Assembly: GCF_910592395.1 (NCBI RefSeq)
Contig: NC_088311.1
Location: forward strand, 18,976,501-19,036,500
Length of the DNA: 60,000 nucleotides
Reading direction: 5' to 3'
From: Lineus longissimus
Lineage: Eukaryota > Nemertea > Pilidiophora > Heteronemertea > Lineidae
A program made the translations under genes and the position numbers. Below the pieces are notes generated by a model. That model ran no database searches. It had not been told where the DNA came from and saw only the letters and a list, made by a program, of their open reading frames with translations. Below, piece after piece: positions 32,857-43,865 of this stretch; the first letter of the stretch is position 1; each line of letters starts with the position of its first letter.

Positions 32857-33893
32857 CAGTCACAACCAGGTCGAATCCATCAACTGGACATCTTGGGAGA
32901 CAGACCACCAGCAGTATCAGTCACAACCAGGTCGAATCCATGAACTGATCATCTTTGGAGACAGACCACAAGCAGTATCAGTCACAACCAGGTCGAATCC
33001 ATCAACTGGACACCTTGGGAGACAGACCACCAGCAGTATCAGTCGCAAGCAGGTGGAATCCATCAACTGGACACCTTGGGAGACATACCACCAGTAGTAT
33101 CAGTCGCAAGCAGGTGGAATCCATCAACTGGACACCTTGGGAGACAGACCACCAGTAGTATCAGTTGCAAGCAGGTGGAATCCATCAACTGGACATCTTG
33201 GGAGACAGACTACCAGCAGTATCAGTCGCAAGCAGGTGGAATCCATCAACTGGACATCTTGGGAGACATACCACCAGCAGTATCAGTCGCAACCAGGTCG
33301 GACCCATCAACTGGACATCTTGGGAGACATACCACTAGCAGTATCAGTTGCAAGCAGGTCGAATCCATCAACTGGACATCTTGGGAGACATACCACAAGC
33401 AGTATCAGTCGCAAGCAGGTGGAATCCATCAACTGGACATCTTGGGAGACATACCACCAGCAGTATCAGTCGCAACCAGGTCGGACCCATCAACTGGACA
33501 TCTTGGGAGACATACCACTGGCAGTATAAGTCAAAACCAGGTCGGACCCATCAACTGAACATCTTGGGAGACGTACCACAAGCAGTATCAGTCTCGACCA
33601 AGTCGAACCCAGCAACTGGAAATCTTGGGAGACAGACCATGAGCAGTATGAGTCACAACCAGGTCGAACCCATCTACTGGAAATCTTAGGAGACAGACCA
33701 TGAGCAGTATCAGTCACCATCAAGTCGAACCCATCAACTGGACATCTTGGGAGACATACCACGAGCAGTGTCGGTCACAACCAGGTCGACCCATCAACTG
33801 AACTTCTTGGGAGACATCCTCCGAGCAGTAACAGTCACAACCACGTCGGACCCATCAACTGGACTCCTTGAGAGACATACTCCGAGCAGTATC
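32857..33893 (+). repeat. 61-bp minisatellite, left block
   Basis: About 17 tandem copies of a 61-bp unit with CAACCAGGTCGAATCCATCA, ACTGGACATCTTGGGAGACA and CCACCAGCAGTATCAGTC. Units differ by a few bases (CAGGTGGAATCC and CAGGTCGGACCC subtypes cluster). Since 61 is not a multiple of three, frames rotate, and open frames across the array are accidental. Confidence 0.92.
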
Positions 33894-34540
33894 ATCAATC
33901 AATCAATTAAAATATTTATATAGCGCCTGATTCGAGGAAACAATTTCCTCGACTCTCAGGCGCTGTTGAAAAAAGCATGCCTGAATAAGTGAGTTTTTAG
34001 AACGGCCTTGAAAGATACCACTGAATCCGCCTTGCGGATGGACGTAGGGAGTTGATTCCAGAGGTATGGAGCAGCCCTGCAGAATGCTCGGTCACCACAT
34101 GTCTTGCATTTGGTGCGCGGAACAATCAGCAGGGCGGCTCCATCTGAACGCAGAGAGTATGAGGTCCCCCACTGTAGCTCAACCATATCACTCAGATAAG
34201 CAGGCGCAAGTCCATTGAGTGCCTTGTATGTGAGTAGAAGTATCTTGAACTCTATTCGGGCCTTGACTGGGAGCCAATGGAGTCGCCTGATTATCGGAGT
34301 GATATGATCAAACTTAGGGACAAGGCAGACCACCCTTGCAGCAGCATTGAGAATGAGCTGCAACCTACTCGTCTGATGTTCAGTTATACCATACAGCAGA
34401 GAGTTACAGTAATCCAAGTGCGAAATGACAAATGCATGTATCAGAGTTTTGGTGGATTCAATACTGAGAAACTTCCGAATCTGTCGTAGTTTGTACAAAC
34501 CCATGAAAGCTTTTGAACAAACCCTGCTCACATGGGTCTC
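33894..34540 (-). mobile_element. 5'-truncated LINE (CR1/L2/jockey-like) inserted into the minisatellite
   Basis: A 191-codon minus-strand frame (34531-33956) encodes the C-terminal part of a non-LTR reverse transcriptase: KTLIHAFVISHLDYCNSLLY, LQLILNAAARVVCLVPKFDH, LHWLPVKARIEFKILLLTYK, and PYLWNQLPTSIRKADSVVSF. Its 3' tail reads CGCTATATAAATATTTTAAT then TGATTGATTGAT. CAGTATC flanks both sides (33887-33893 and 34541-34547), a 7-bp target-site duplication. The frame is still open, so the insertion is fairly recent. Confidence 0.88.
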
Positions 34541-34866
34541 CAGTATCGGTCACAACCACGTCGAACCCATCAACTGGGCATCTTGGGAGACATACCACGA
34601 GCAGTATCAGTCACAATCAGGTCGGACCCATCAACTGGACTTCTTGGGAGAAATATCACGGACAGTATCATCAACTGGGCATCTTGGGAGACATACCACG
34701 GGTAGTATCAGTCTCGACCAAGTCGAACCCATCAACTGGACATCTTGGGAGACATACCACGAGCAGTATCAGTCACAATCAGGTCGGACCCATCAACTGG
34801 ACTTCTTGGGAGAAATATCACGGACAGTATCAGTCACAACCAGGTCGACACCATCAACTGGACATT
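34541..34866 (+). repeat. 61-bp minisatellite, right block
   Basis: Five to six further units of the same 61-bp array, separated from the left block by the LINE. One unit near 34666-34680 is shortened (CAGTATCATCAACTGGGCAT). Confidence 0.88.
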
Positions 34867-35099
34867 AGCATATTATCATAGCAGGATGAATTGCCCCAAG
34901 TCTTTCACAAATTGCAGCAGTCGTAGCGTAAATAATGGTCAATGTCATTAAAAACCTGTCGCTGGTGTAGCAGAAGAATTCCCCTGTCTTTAAAACCCAT
35001 GGCTGTTGTATCCGGAGGAATAGTTCCCTGTTTTTCACACATTGCCTCCACTGTCTCTCATAACCTATAGCTGGTGACACGGTACTTTCACAACCGATG

Positions 35100-37990
35100 A
35101 CTGGAGTGGCAGGAGAAAGGGTTCCCTGTCTGACCAGCCTACGTCAGGTGTAACAGGATGAATAGTCCCCTGTCTCATACCTGTTGGTGGAGAAGTAGGC
35201 GGTATGGTCTCTTGTCTCTCGCACCTGTGGCTCTTGGATCAGGAGGTATATACCCCTGTCTCTCATAACGTGTGGCTCGTGAAGCAGGATGAATAGTCCC
35301 CTCTCCCTCACAACTTGTGGTTCGTGAAGCAGGAGGAATGGTCTCTTGTCATTCACAACCTGTGTCTGGTTGAGCAGGAGGTATGCTCCCCGGTCACTCA
35401 CAACCTGTGGCTGGTGAAGCAGGACGTATGGTACCCTGTCTCTCACAACCTGTATCTGGTGGAGCAGGACGTATGGTCCACTGTCACTCACAACCTGTTG
35501 CTGGTGGAGCAGAAGGTAGAGTCACCGTCTCTCACAACCTGAAGCTGGCGAAGCAGAATGTATAGTCCCTCGTCTCTCACAACCTGTGGTTGGTGGAGCA
35601 GGATGAATAGTCCTCAAGCCTCCTCCTCAAACAGACCATGAGAGACGGGGAACTGGCTGTTGAAGTACCCTGTCCCTACCAGGAGGTATGATCCCCTGTC
35701 TCTCAAAACCTGTGTCTAGTGGAGCAGGATGAATAGTCCCCAAGCCTCCTCCTCAAACAGACCATGAGAGACGGGGAACTGGCTGTTGAAGTACCCTGTC
35801 CCTACCAGGAGGTATGGTCCCCTGTCTCTCACAACCTGTGGTTGGTGTAGCAGGATAGATAGTCCCCAAGCCTCCTCCTCAAACAGACCATGAGCGACGG
35901 GGAACTGGCTGTTGAAGTACCCTGTCCCTACCAGGAGGTATGGTCCCCTGTCTCTCACAACCTGTGGTTGGTGTAGCAGGGTGAATAGTCCCAAAGCCTC
36001 CTCCTCCAACATACCATGAGAGACGGGGAACTGGCTGTTGTAGTACCCTGTCCCTGCCAGGAGGTATGGTCCCCTGTCTCTCACAACCTGTGGCTGGTGT
36101 AGCAGGGTGAATAGTCCCTAAGCCTCCTCCTCCAAGATACCATGAGAGACGGGGAACTGGCTGTTGTAGTACCCTGTCCCTGCCAGGAGGTATGGTCCCC
36201 TGTCTCTCACAACCTGTGGCTGGTGTAGCAGGGTGAATAGTCCCCAAGCCTCCTCCTCCAAGATACCATGAGAGACGGGGAACTGGCTGTTGTAGTACCC
36301 TGTGCCTGCCAGGAGTATGGTCGCCTGTCTTTCACAACCTGTGGCTGGTGGAGCAGGATAGATAGTCCCCAAGCCTCCTCCTCAAACAGACCATGAGAGA
36401 CGGGGAACTGGCTGTTGTAGGAGGCTTAGTCCCCTGTCCCAGCCAGAAGGTATGGTCCCCTGTCTCTCACAACCTGTGGCTGGTGTAGCAGGATGAATAG
36501 TCCCTAAGCCTCCTCCTCCATCAGATCATGAGAGACGGGGAACTGGCTGTTGTGGTACCCTGTCCCAGCCAGGAGGTATGGTCCCCTGTCTCTCACAACC
36601 TGTGTCTAGTGGAGCAGGATAAATAGTCCCCAAGCCTACTCCTCAAACAGATCATCAGAGACGGGGAACTGGCTGTTGTAGTACCCTGTCCCTGCCAGGA
36701 GGTATGGTCCCCTGTCTCTCACAACCTGTGGCTGGTGGAGCAGGATGAATAGTCCCCACGCCTCCTCCTCCAACAGATCATCAGAGACGGGGAACTGGCT
36801 GTTGTAGGAGGCTAAGTACCCTGTCCCTGCCAGGAGGTATGGTCCCCTGTCTCTCACACCCTGTGGCTGGTGGAGCAGGATGAATAGTCCCCACGCCTCC
36901 TCCTCCAACAGATCATCAGAGACGGGGAACTGGCTGTTGTAGGAGGCTAAGTACCCTGTCCCTGCCATGAGGTATGGTCCCCTGTCTCTCACACCCTGTG
37001 GCTGGTGGAGCAGGATCGGATGAATAGTCCCCACGCCTCCTCCTCCAACAGATCATCAGAGACGGGGAACTGGCTGTTGTAGGAGGCTAAGTACCCTGTC
37101 CCTGCCAGGAGGTATGGTCCCCTGTCTCTCACACCCTGTGGCTGGTGGAGCAGGATGAATAGTCCCCACGCCTCCTCCTCCAACAGATCATCAGAGACAG
37201 GGAACTGGCTGTTGTAGGAGGCTAAGTACCCTGTCCCTGCCAGGAGGCATGGTCCCCTGTCTCTCACACCCTGTGGCTGGTGGAGCAGGATGAATAGTCC
37301 CCGCGCCTCCTCCTCCAACAGATCATCAGAGACGGGGAACTGGCTGTTGTAGGAGGCTAAGTACCCTGTCCCTGCCAGGAGGTATGGTCCCCTGTCTCTC
37401 ACACCGTGGCTGGTGGAGCAGGCCAGGTGAATAGTCTCCCGTCTCTCACAACCTGTGGCTGGTGGAGCAGGATGAATAGTCCTCAAGCCTCCTCCTCCAA
37501 CAGATCATGAGAGACGGGGAACTGCACTGGCTGTTGTAGGAGGCTTTGTTCCCTGTCACTGCCAGGAGGTATGGTCCCCTGTCTCTCACAACCTGTGGTT
37601 GGTGGAGCAGGATGAATAGTCCCCAAGCCTCCTCCTCAACATATCATGAGAGACGGGGAACTAGCTGTTGTAGGAGGCTTAGTCCCCTGTCACTGCCAGG
37701 AGGTATGGTCGCCTGTCTCTCACAACCTGTGGCTGGTGGAGCAAGAGGTAGGTCCCTCGTCTCTCACAACCTGTGGCTGGTGGAGCAGGATGAATAGTCC
37801 CTAGCCTCCTCCTCAAACAGACCATGAGAGACGGGAAACTGGCTGTTGTAGGAGGCCTAGTCCCCTGTCCCTGCCAGGAGGTATGGTCCCCTGTCTCTCA
37901 CAACCTGTGGCTGGTGGAGCAAGAGGTAGGTCCCTCGTCTCTCACAACCAGTGGCTGGTGGAGCAGGAGGTATAAACCTCAGTCTCTCTC
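35100..37990 (+). repeat. 60/120-bp tandem array with higher-order structure
   Basis: The left part (about 35100-35620) repeats a roughly 60-bp unit (CTCACAACCTGTGGCTGGTG then GAGCAGGA..GTATGGTCCCC). From about 35600 the unit is roughly 120 bp or more, because a second half is added (AAGCCTCCTCCTCAAACAGA, CCATGAGAGACGGGGAACTG, GCTGTTGTAGTACCCTGTCC). Longer variants with GTAGGAGGCTAAGTACCC cluster near 36780-37390. Several minus-strand frames stay open across it (PATGCERQGTIPPGRDRV) because units are near-multiples of three; no evidence of a gene. Confidence 0.9.
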
Positions 37991-38058
37991 AACCAGTAGT
38001 ATACTCCCCGGTTTGACAACTTGTGACTGAAGCAGAAGAAGGAATGCCAAGATGAGAT

Positions 38059-38224
38059 ACTGTTCAAATCACAATTTACATCCCTGACATCTCATCACTG
38101 ACACTCAGCGCGTAATAGTATGTACAACGTCAATGAAACAGAGAGCGAAAGACTGTGTCACTGGCACGCAACTCGCGCGAAACTTACGCAAAGCAGAAGG
38201 GATGTCAATTGTGCCTTGGACTGT
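38059..38224. mobile_element. MITE-like element, CAGTCCAAATC family (copy B)
   Basis: Ends ACTGTTCAAATCACAATTTA and GGGATGTCAATTGTGCCTTG then GACTGT; interior contains CTCGCGCGAAACTTACGC. About 166 bp; more diverged than the copy at 38639. Confidence 0.6.
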
Positions 38225-38638
38225 AAACTACAAAATTACAAGTTATCATAACAAATATTTTTTATTTGGTCCATCAAGGTGACATATCTTATGAAACAGA
38301 TGGATGATATTAGTTCCCACTCATTTTCAAACATCAAATCAAACTACATTCCCGGATAACATGTCATACATGTACCTTGTCTGCCAAAAAAACTGTTAAA
38401 CTGTACATGTCCACATTGTGTATTATTGAAAGCAACATCTTTAGCCAAGAGTGCTACACAACATTTGTTGGAAAGCTCCAGTCCTTTTTGTTTCCTAATT
38501 CATGTTTTGTTAGTTATAATCATCAAGAAGGTTACAGATTCTCAGAATTTTTTCCTCAAAATTTCCTGTTAAAGGGTTCATCACACAAGGTGAAACAATC
38601 ATTGGCCTTGTTCACTTCAACTGCAAGAAATGCTCCAT

Positions 38639-38795
38639 ACAGTCCAAATCACAAATGACATCCTGTAAACCGCGTCATTGATGCGATACTCAGCGTGTAG
38701 ATCACACATAGAGAGCGTCACTGGAGCATCATTGGCACACAGCTCGCGCGTCACTGACGCGAAGCATGACGGATGTCAATTGTGATTTGGACTGT
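38639..38795. mobile_element. MITE-like element, CAGTCCAAATC family (copy C)
   Basis: A 157-bp element with ends ACAGTCCAAATCACAAATGA and GTCAATTGTGATTTGGACTG. TA on both sides fits a Tc1/mariner-type target. The interior has palindromic CGCGTCA blocks and no open frame. Confidence 0.7.
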
Positions 38796-41700
38796 ACACT
38801 TTATCATTTCATATTGGTAGGCAAAGGACGCATGATTCAATATGAACCGAAGATGAAACTATGCATGTTCTGAATATTGTCCCCATCTAAACAAAATAAC
38901 ACACAAAAAAACTAGCTGACCAACAGAAAAGTGTGCATGGTGAGAACACTGTAATCGGCATCTAGTTGTGTGATTCGCAAACATTTCAAGATTCTACCTT
39001 TTTTTTGGCAAGATGACATGCAAGAAAACAAACCTCACAATCTCACCAGTGACTACCTCTTTTACGACTTATAGCAAAATCTGGCTGGATGGGCTGATAT
39101 AGTAATGTCCTCTTGGAACTCACAGCATATGCAGTACACGATGCTCTAATAGGACATTCTGACCATCTTCTGAAGATGCTGTACCTCCGAAGAGAGGCAA
39201 GAGTACCCTGGAGAATGAATTTCTCAACTTGCCAAGAATCAGGCAGGCCTTCCAATTTATACACACAAGTCATGTGAGAGGGGAGGAGGATACGACAGAC
39301 TCTGGATTTTCGAGGATACATGCATGACATGGCCAGTCCCCGGAAATGAGTACTACTTTATATAAGAGAACCTTGAATACAGGGAAAGTAGCATTTATTA
39401 TTTTTTAAAACAATTCATTTGAGCTAATGTGAGCGAGGGTTAGATGACTGTGGGGATTGTTTTCAAAAGTGAACGCAATGCAAGGAAAGATGTAAGAGCC
39501 GTTTGATTCCGCGGATTGGATTTTGCCTTCAATCCAACGAACAACCAATGATTTGCTCCAGGGTCAGTGATGTATGCAAAGGGATGAGCATAAAACTGGC
39601 CCTGGTATTCGAGGATGTCTCAAGGTAGGGTTAGTCTGTTAGTTTGAAGGCCTGCTCTTGAATTCACATGATTCTCGTTCAGCGGGAAACTAATCCTCCC
39701 AGGTGATATTAAGGGTACACAAGTGAAATATTCAGAAAAAAATTTATATGGAATGAATGAAAAATCAAGATCTAAGATTACCTAATGTGACAAAAAGGGA
39801 CCAAAATTACCCCCTTTACTGCACCCCGCCCCACCCCCACCCCCTCTCAAAAATCCTGCGGTCAGAATCGCTTTACAACTGGTGTTAAGGGGAAATATGA
39901 GTCAGTTCCTTCATCACCCTGAGGATGGCGCTTGTGTTGCTAACGTTGAAGCTTCAGAGAACGAATGAGCAACTGATGCGAGGGGTATTTTTGGCCGAAA
40001 AAGTTATAAAGATCTACACCAGATCGCGCTGAAAGTGCAAGCATAATCTCATTGTATAATCTGTTCACTTCAAAATGGATAACCTTGATACAAATATCTG
40101 CAAAATCACCAGACACAACACTGCACTGGCTTCACCAGACACTACTTTTATAGAGGGTCAAGTCGAAAAGAGACAAGACCACTAATGAATATTCATAGGT
40201 TGGAGGGTCGAGGCCTATCAATTAGACGAGTGCATGTTTTTAACTCTCAAGTACATATTTGGAGAGGTATTGAAAACATATTTGTTGTGGCAAGTCTACA
40301 GATATAAAGAAATTATTTGATGAAAAAATTAATCTCGAATTTTGCTATTTGGGTAATAGGGGGCGTGTTTTGAGTTTTTTCTGCCAGTTGGCTGAAAAGA
40401 GTGGAAGTATCAAAGTCTGTCTAATTTGTCGATTATCAAAAAATTTCCGTGGTCAACTACTAGTTTATTTTTCACCATTTACTTGCCCGACCGTCCGGAA
40501 TAACATAATCTAAATTTCAGATTCACAACCCCACGCAGTATTTGATGCGTCGCGGTCAAACATTGATAATTTAACTGCTAAAAGGCTTAAAAAATCAATT
40601 GTGGTCTTGTCTCAAAAACAAAATTCAAGGCCTGGTGATATTTACAAAATGGTTATTTAAGGTGAAACCAATTCAATACACTGGGTCACGGGTCCATCCA
40701 CAAACCAAGATGAAAAAGATGAAAAATTGTAATCTATCAGCACTGAAATGCCGATAATTTTAAGTACAGATTAATCAGTCAACACACAGCACATAAAAAT
40801 ATGATTGTACAATTCGGAAATGTTTGAAGCAATCATTTATAGCACACAGTCAAAACAAAGTGTTGTGTTTCTAAAAGGCCAAATCCATCTGCTAACACAT
40901 GTACATGTATAGAATTTTAATCTGGCAACATTTTTTCATTTTGGTGAATCACAATTTTCTTTCCTGTTTTTCCAATGAAATCTTTGTTTGCATTTTTCTT
41001 TTCCAACGTATTTATATACCGTTGGTTACTTGGGAAATCCACAAAAATTGGCAGTTCACGGCAGATTTTTGCATCTCTGTCTTTTTGCAGTTACACGCCA
41101 CACCCTCTTGCCACTTCACAGGTGGTGTTGTAAATTAATTTGTATTGATTTATGACTGGTACAGCGAAATATAGCATTTTCAGAGGACCACTACTTCCAG
41201 AAGTTCGCAAATAGACCTGGCCTGTAATACTTGACAGCAAGTTCCACCCAAAAAACACACAATTGAACACCTTGAACTCAGTGAAACACACCTTTCGAAC
41301 AACAAATGGAGCAAATTCTATGACTAGCAACAATCGATTTGCATACATTGAAAAGGTGGCATTACAATTGTATCTTCATGTTGCAATGTTGCAGATTTAT
41401 GTTGCAAAGTTGATGTAAAGTGCTTTGCTAACAAACGACCCCCATCGCTGCGACTTACCGTTCAGCAATGACAAAACATGCCGTGATCAGAAGGCGACCA
41501 CCTATTGGTCAAATAGTAGTGTTGTTACGGCAATATGTACGTTGCTTTGACAGAAATCGCTCATTGTATAAGCGCTTTGGGGTACAATGAACCACTGAAA
41601 ACACAGACATTCCGAAAACGTCTTGAAAAAAGTCCAATGGAAGTCAAAGAAAAAGCTACTGGTAATACTTCTAGTTCTATAATACTAAAAAAAACGAAAA

Positions 41701-41796
41701 TGCAAAAGATCGATACGTACATAAATGACATAGATTAAGATTGACGACTTCGATGCTTAGGAATGATACAGTTATAAGTCAAAGGATACATGTATG

Positions 41797-42017
41797 TGAT
41801 TCCATGTTTATCAACTTTTTTTATAAATTTTTTTCTTCTTTTAAACATGGAATCATGTTTATCAACTTATGATAACTGATGATAAATATGATTCCATGTT
41901 TATCAACTGATGATAAACACAATTCCATGTTTATCACGGAATCATGTTTATCAACTGATGATAAATATGATTCCAAGTTTATCAACTGATGATAAACACA
42001 ATTCCATGTTTATCATC
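41797..42017. repeat. Irregular repeat of TTCCATGTTTATCAACTGAT
   Basis: At least six direct or partly inverted copies of ATTCCATGTTTATCAACTGA / TGATAAACACAATTCCATG with 30-40-base spacing. The unit is partly self-complementary (TTTATCA / TGATAAA), so single strands could fold. Confidence 0.65.
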
Positions 42018-43865
42018 AGAGTCTGAAAATAATCTGTTAAAACAGGATTTTATTTCTTACCGACAAGAGTTTTTTTCATCAGATGTAGGTATGTCAAAAA
42101 GAATAATTAAGACATGGAGAAAAATTCCCATGCAACATTTAGATTACCTGGACGTTTTTAGCAAAAAGAAAAATTCTTTCCAACTCGAAAGAATTAAAAG
42201 AAGTTTCCTATAGTACATGTATCATTTCATATGCAAGATTGCACTGTACTTTTAACCGCCAAATTTTCGCACCTTACTATTTTGTGAATTGCAAAAATTC
42301 CAAAAAAATTACATTTTTCACAATTTTTAACTTTACAAACTACAGATTTTTCTTCTTATTTTTCCAATGAAACACAAGCTTTTACGATTTTCATTTTTGC
42401 AAATCGGGTAAATCTACCATGTGCGAATATTTGACGGTACAAATGCACTAAACGTGCTAAAAGAAATACAAGCAAGTACATAGAACCTCTGATTGTAGAG
42501 CCCTATTAGACCCCCATTAGACCCCTTTTAGACCCCTTCAGGCAACCATAACCGCTTGGGTTGGTACAAAATATGGAAGTAGTCAAAAACCATTTAAAAC
42601 CACATAATTTATCATCTAACACAAAGCTTTATAACAGAAATTTATATCTCACTGTCGGTATTGATTGTCTCACGGTTTTGGTGAGACAACCCACACAGAC
42701 AGCGAGGTATAATTTCCTTCAACAATCATCATAAGATTAAAGTAGTTTTCACTGGAAAAACCAATCGAAATTTTGGGATCCGCTGGACTAAAAATCGTGA
42801 AAATATCATTTTTTTCTCATAAATTTTCCCCGATAGGACGATTGGAAAATGTTGGTGGTTTTAGAGTAGAAGATTTGAATGCCTCCAGGGGTCCTCAAAG
42901 GAGGTTCTATTGCCTTCTCAAATACTCTCAGCAGCAAGTTTATTGAGCGGTGGCCTTTCCCAGGAACACTGATTTAGTTAAACCCAACACTTCATTGAAA
43001 AACTGGCACAATCACAATTCTCTAAAAGCAGACGTATTTGACGGGAAAAAAATAGACCAAACTCATCTTTTTTGAGCAGGTCCGATTACGATTTTAAGAG
43101 GGGGAGCAGTCATTCCTTGGACATCTCCTGAATGAGTGTAAATAGTCTGTTATAAACTTGTCAACGAAATATTTTAGACATGGTAAATCACCAAGCGTCA
43201 TTTTGAAAAGGGCAATGACCTTAAAGGGATAACTCCAGACGGGACAAACCATTTTCCAGAAAGGGGAGTTCCATGGCGAGCATGTAATGCAATGCTTGAG
43301 AACTAGTTACAATTGACCCCCTATTGGGTCATACCCATTCACCTGGCCACGACCGCAACCTGTTTCAGAAAAGTATTGAGTTTACATGGACAGAAAGTAT
43401 GATAGGACTTTTCCTTTCATCTAATTGGTTATTTGTTTCTATAAATTGGATCCAGGATCGCAAAAATCTTACACAGGTGAAAGTTTCAGTTAGTTTCTAC
43501 AAAAAACACACAAAACAGTTGGATGTCGGTGCACAAATGACTGCGAGATGTATCGGAATACGGAAAAGTTGCTGATGTCAATCACAAAATGAAATGTATA
43601 GAAATACCATACCCTTTCCATGTGGCTGGCAAACCTTATTCACCCAACCCGATTTCTCCCAACTGGTGATCGACAAATCATGATTGCAGTTTCACATTGA
43701 TTCTTAAGTATAGGTGGCACCATGTGCGTTCACAATCACATCATTTGGATTTTTCACTGGCTTGTGTAATTTTTTTTAGGCAATCAAAATCAAATCCGCA
43801 TGAGAAGGGCTAATCACAAAATGACAATGACGTAACTTGATATTATTTAATTTGCATAGCTATCC

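Larger units (their letters stand above)
37991..43865. other. Gene-free region downstream of PRKCSH
   Basis: No supported gene. It holds two MITE-like elements (38059-38224, 38639-38795), a dispersed-repeat arm near 39225-39275 and a TTTATCA-rich repeat at 41797-42017. The PRKCSH 3' UTR must extend leftward from 43865; no clear AATAAA is seen in its first several hundred bases, so its end is unknown. Short frames such as 41535-41738 and 41989-42213 show no family features. Confidence 0.45.

Noticed and set aside
32955-33689. Open plus-strand frames of 67-160 codons
   Set aside because: The 61-bp repeat rotates through frames; same peptide pieces reappear in each frame, so no single protein is favoured.
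35716-37486. Series of 80-165-codon minus-strand frames
   Set aside because: Translations of the tandem array in shifting frames, with no domain, start context or splice logic.
39043-39330. 95-codon minus-strand frame
   Set aside because: Overlaps a dispersed inverted-repeat arm (AGGCAGGCCTTCCA) also found at 19.3 kb; reads as repeat, not gene.
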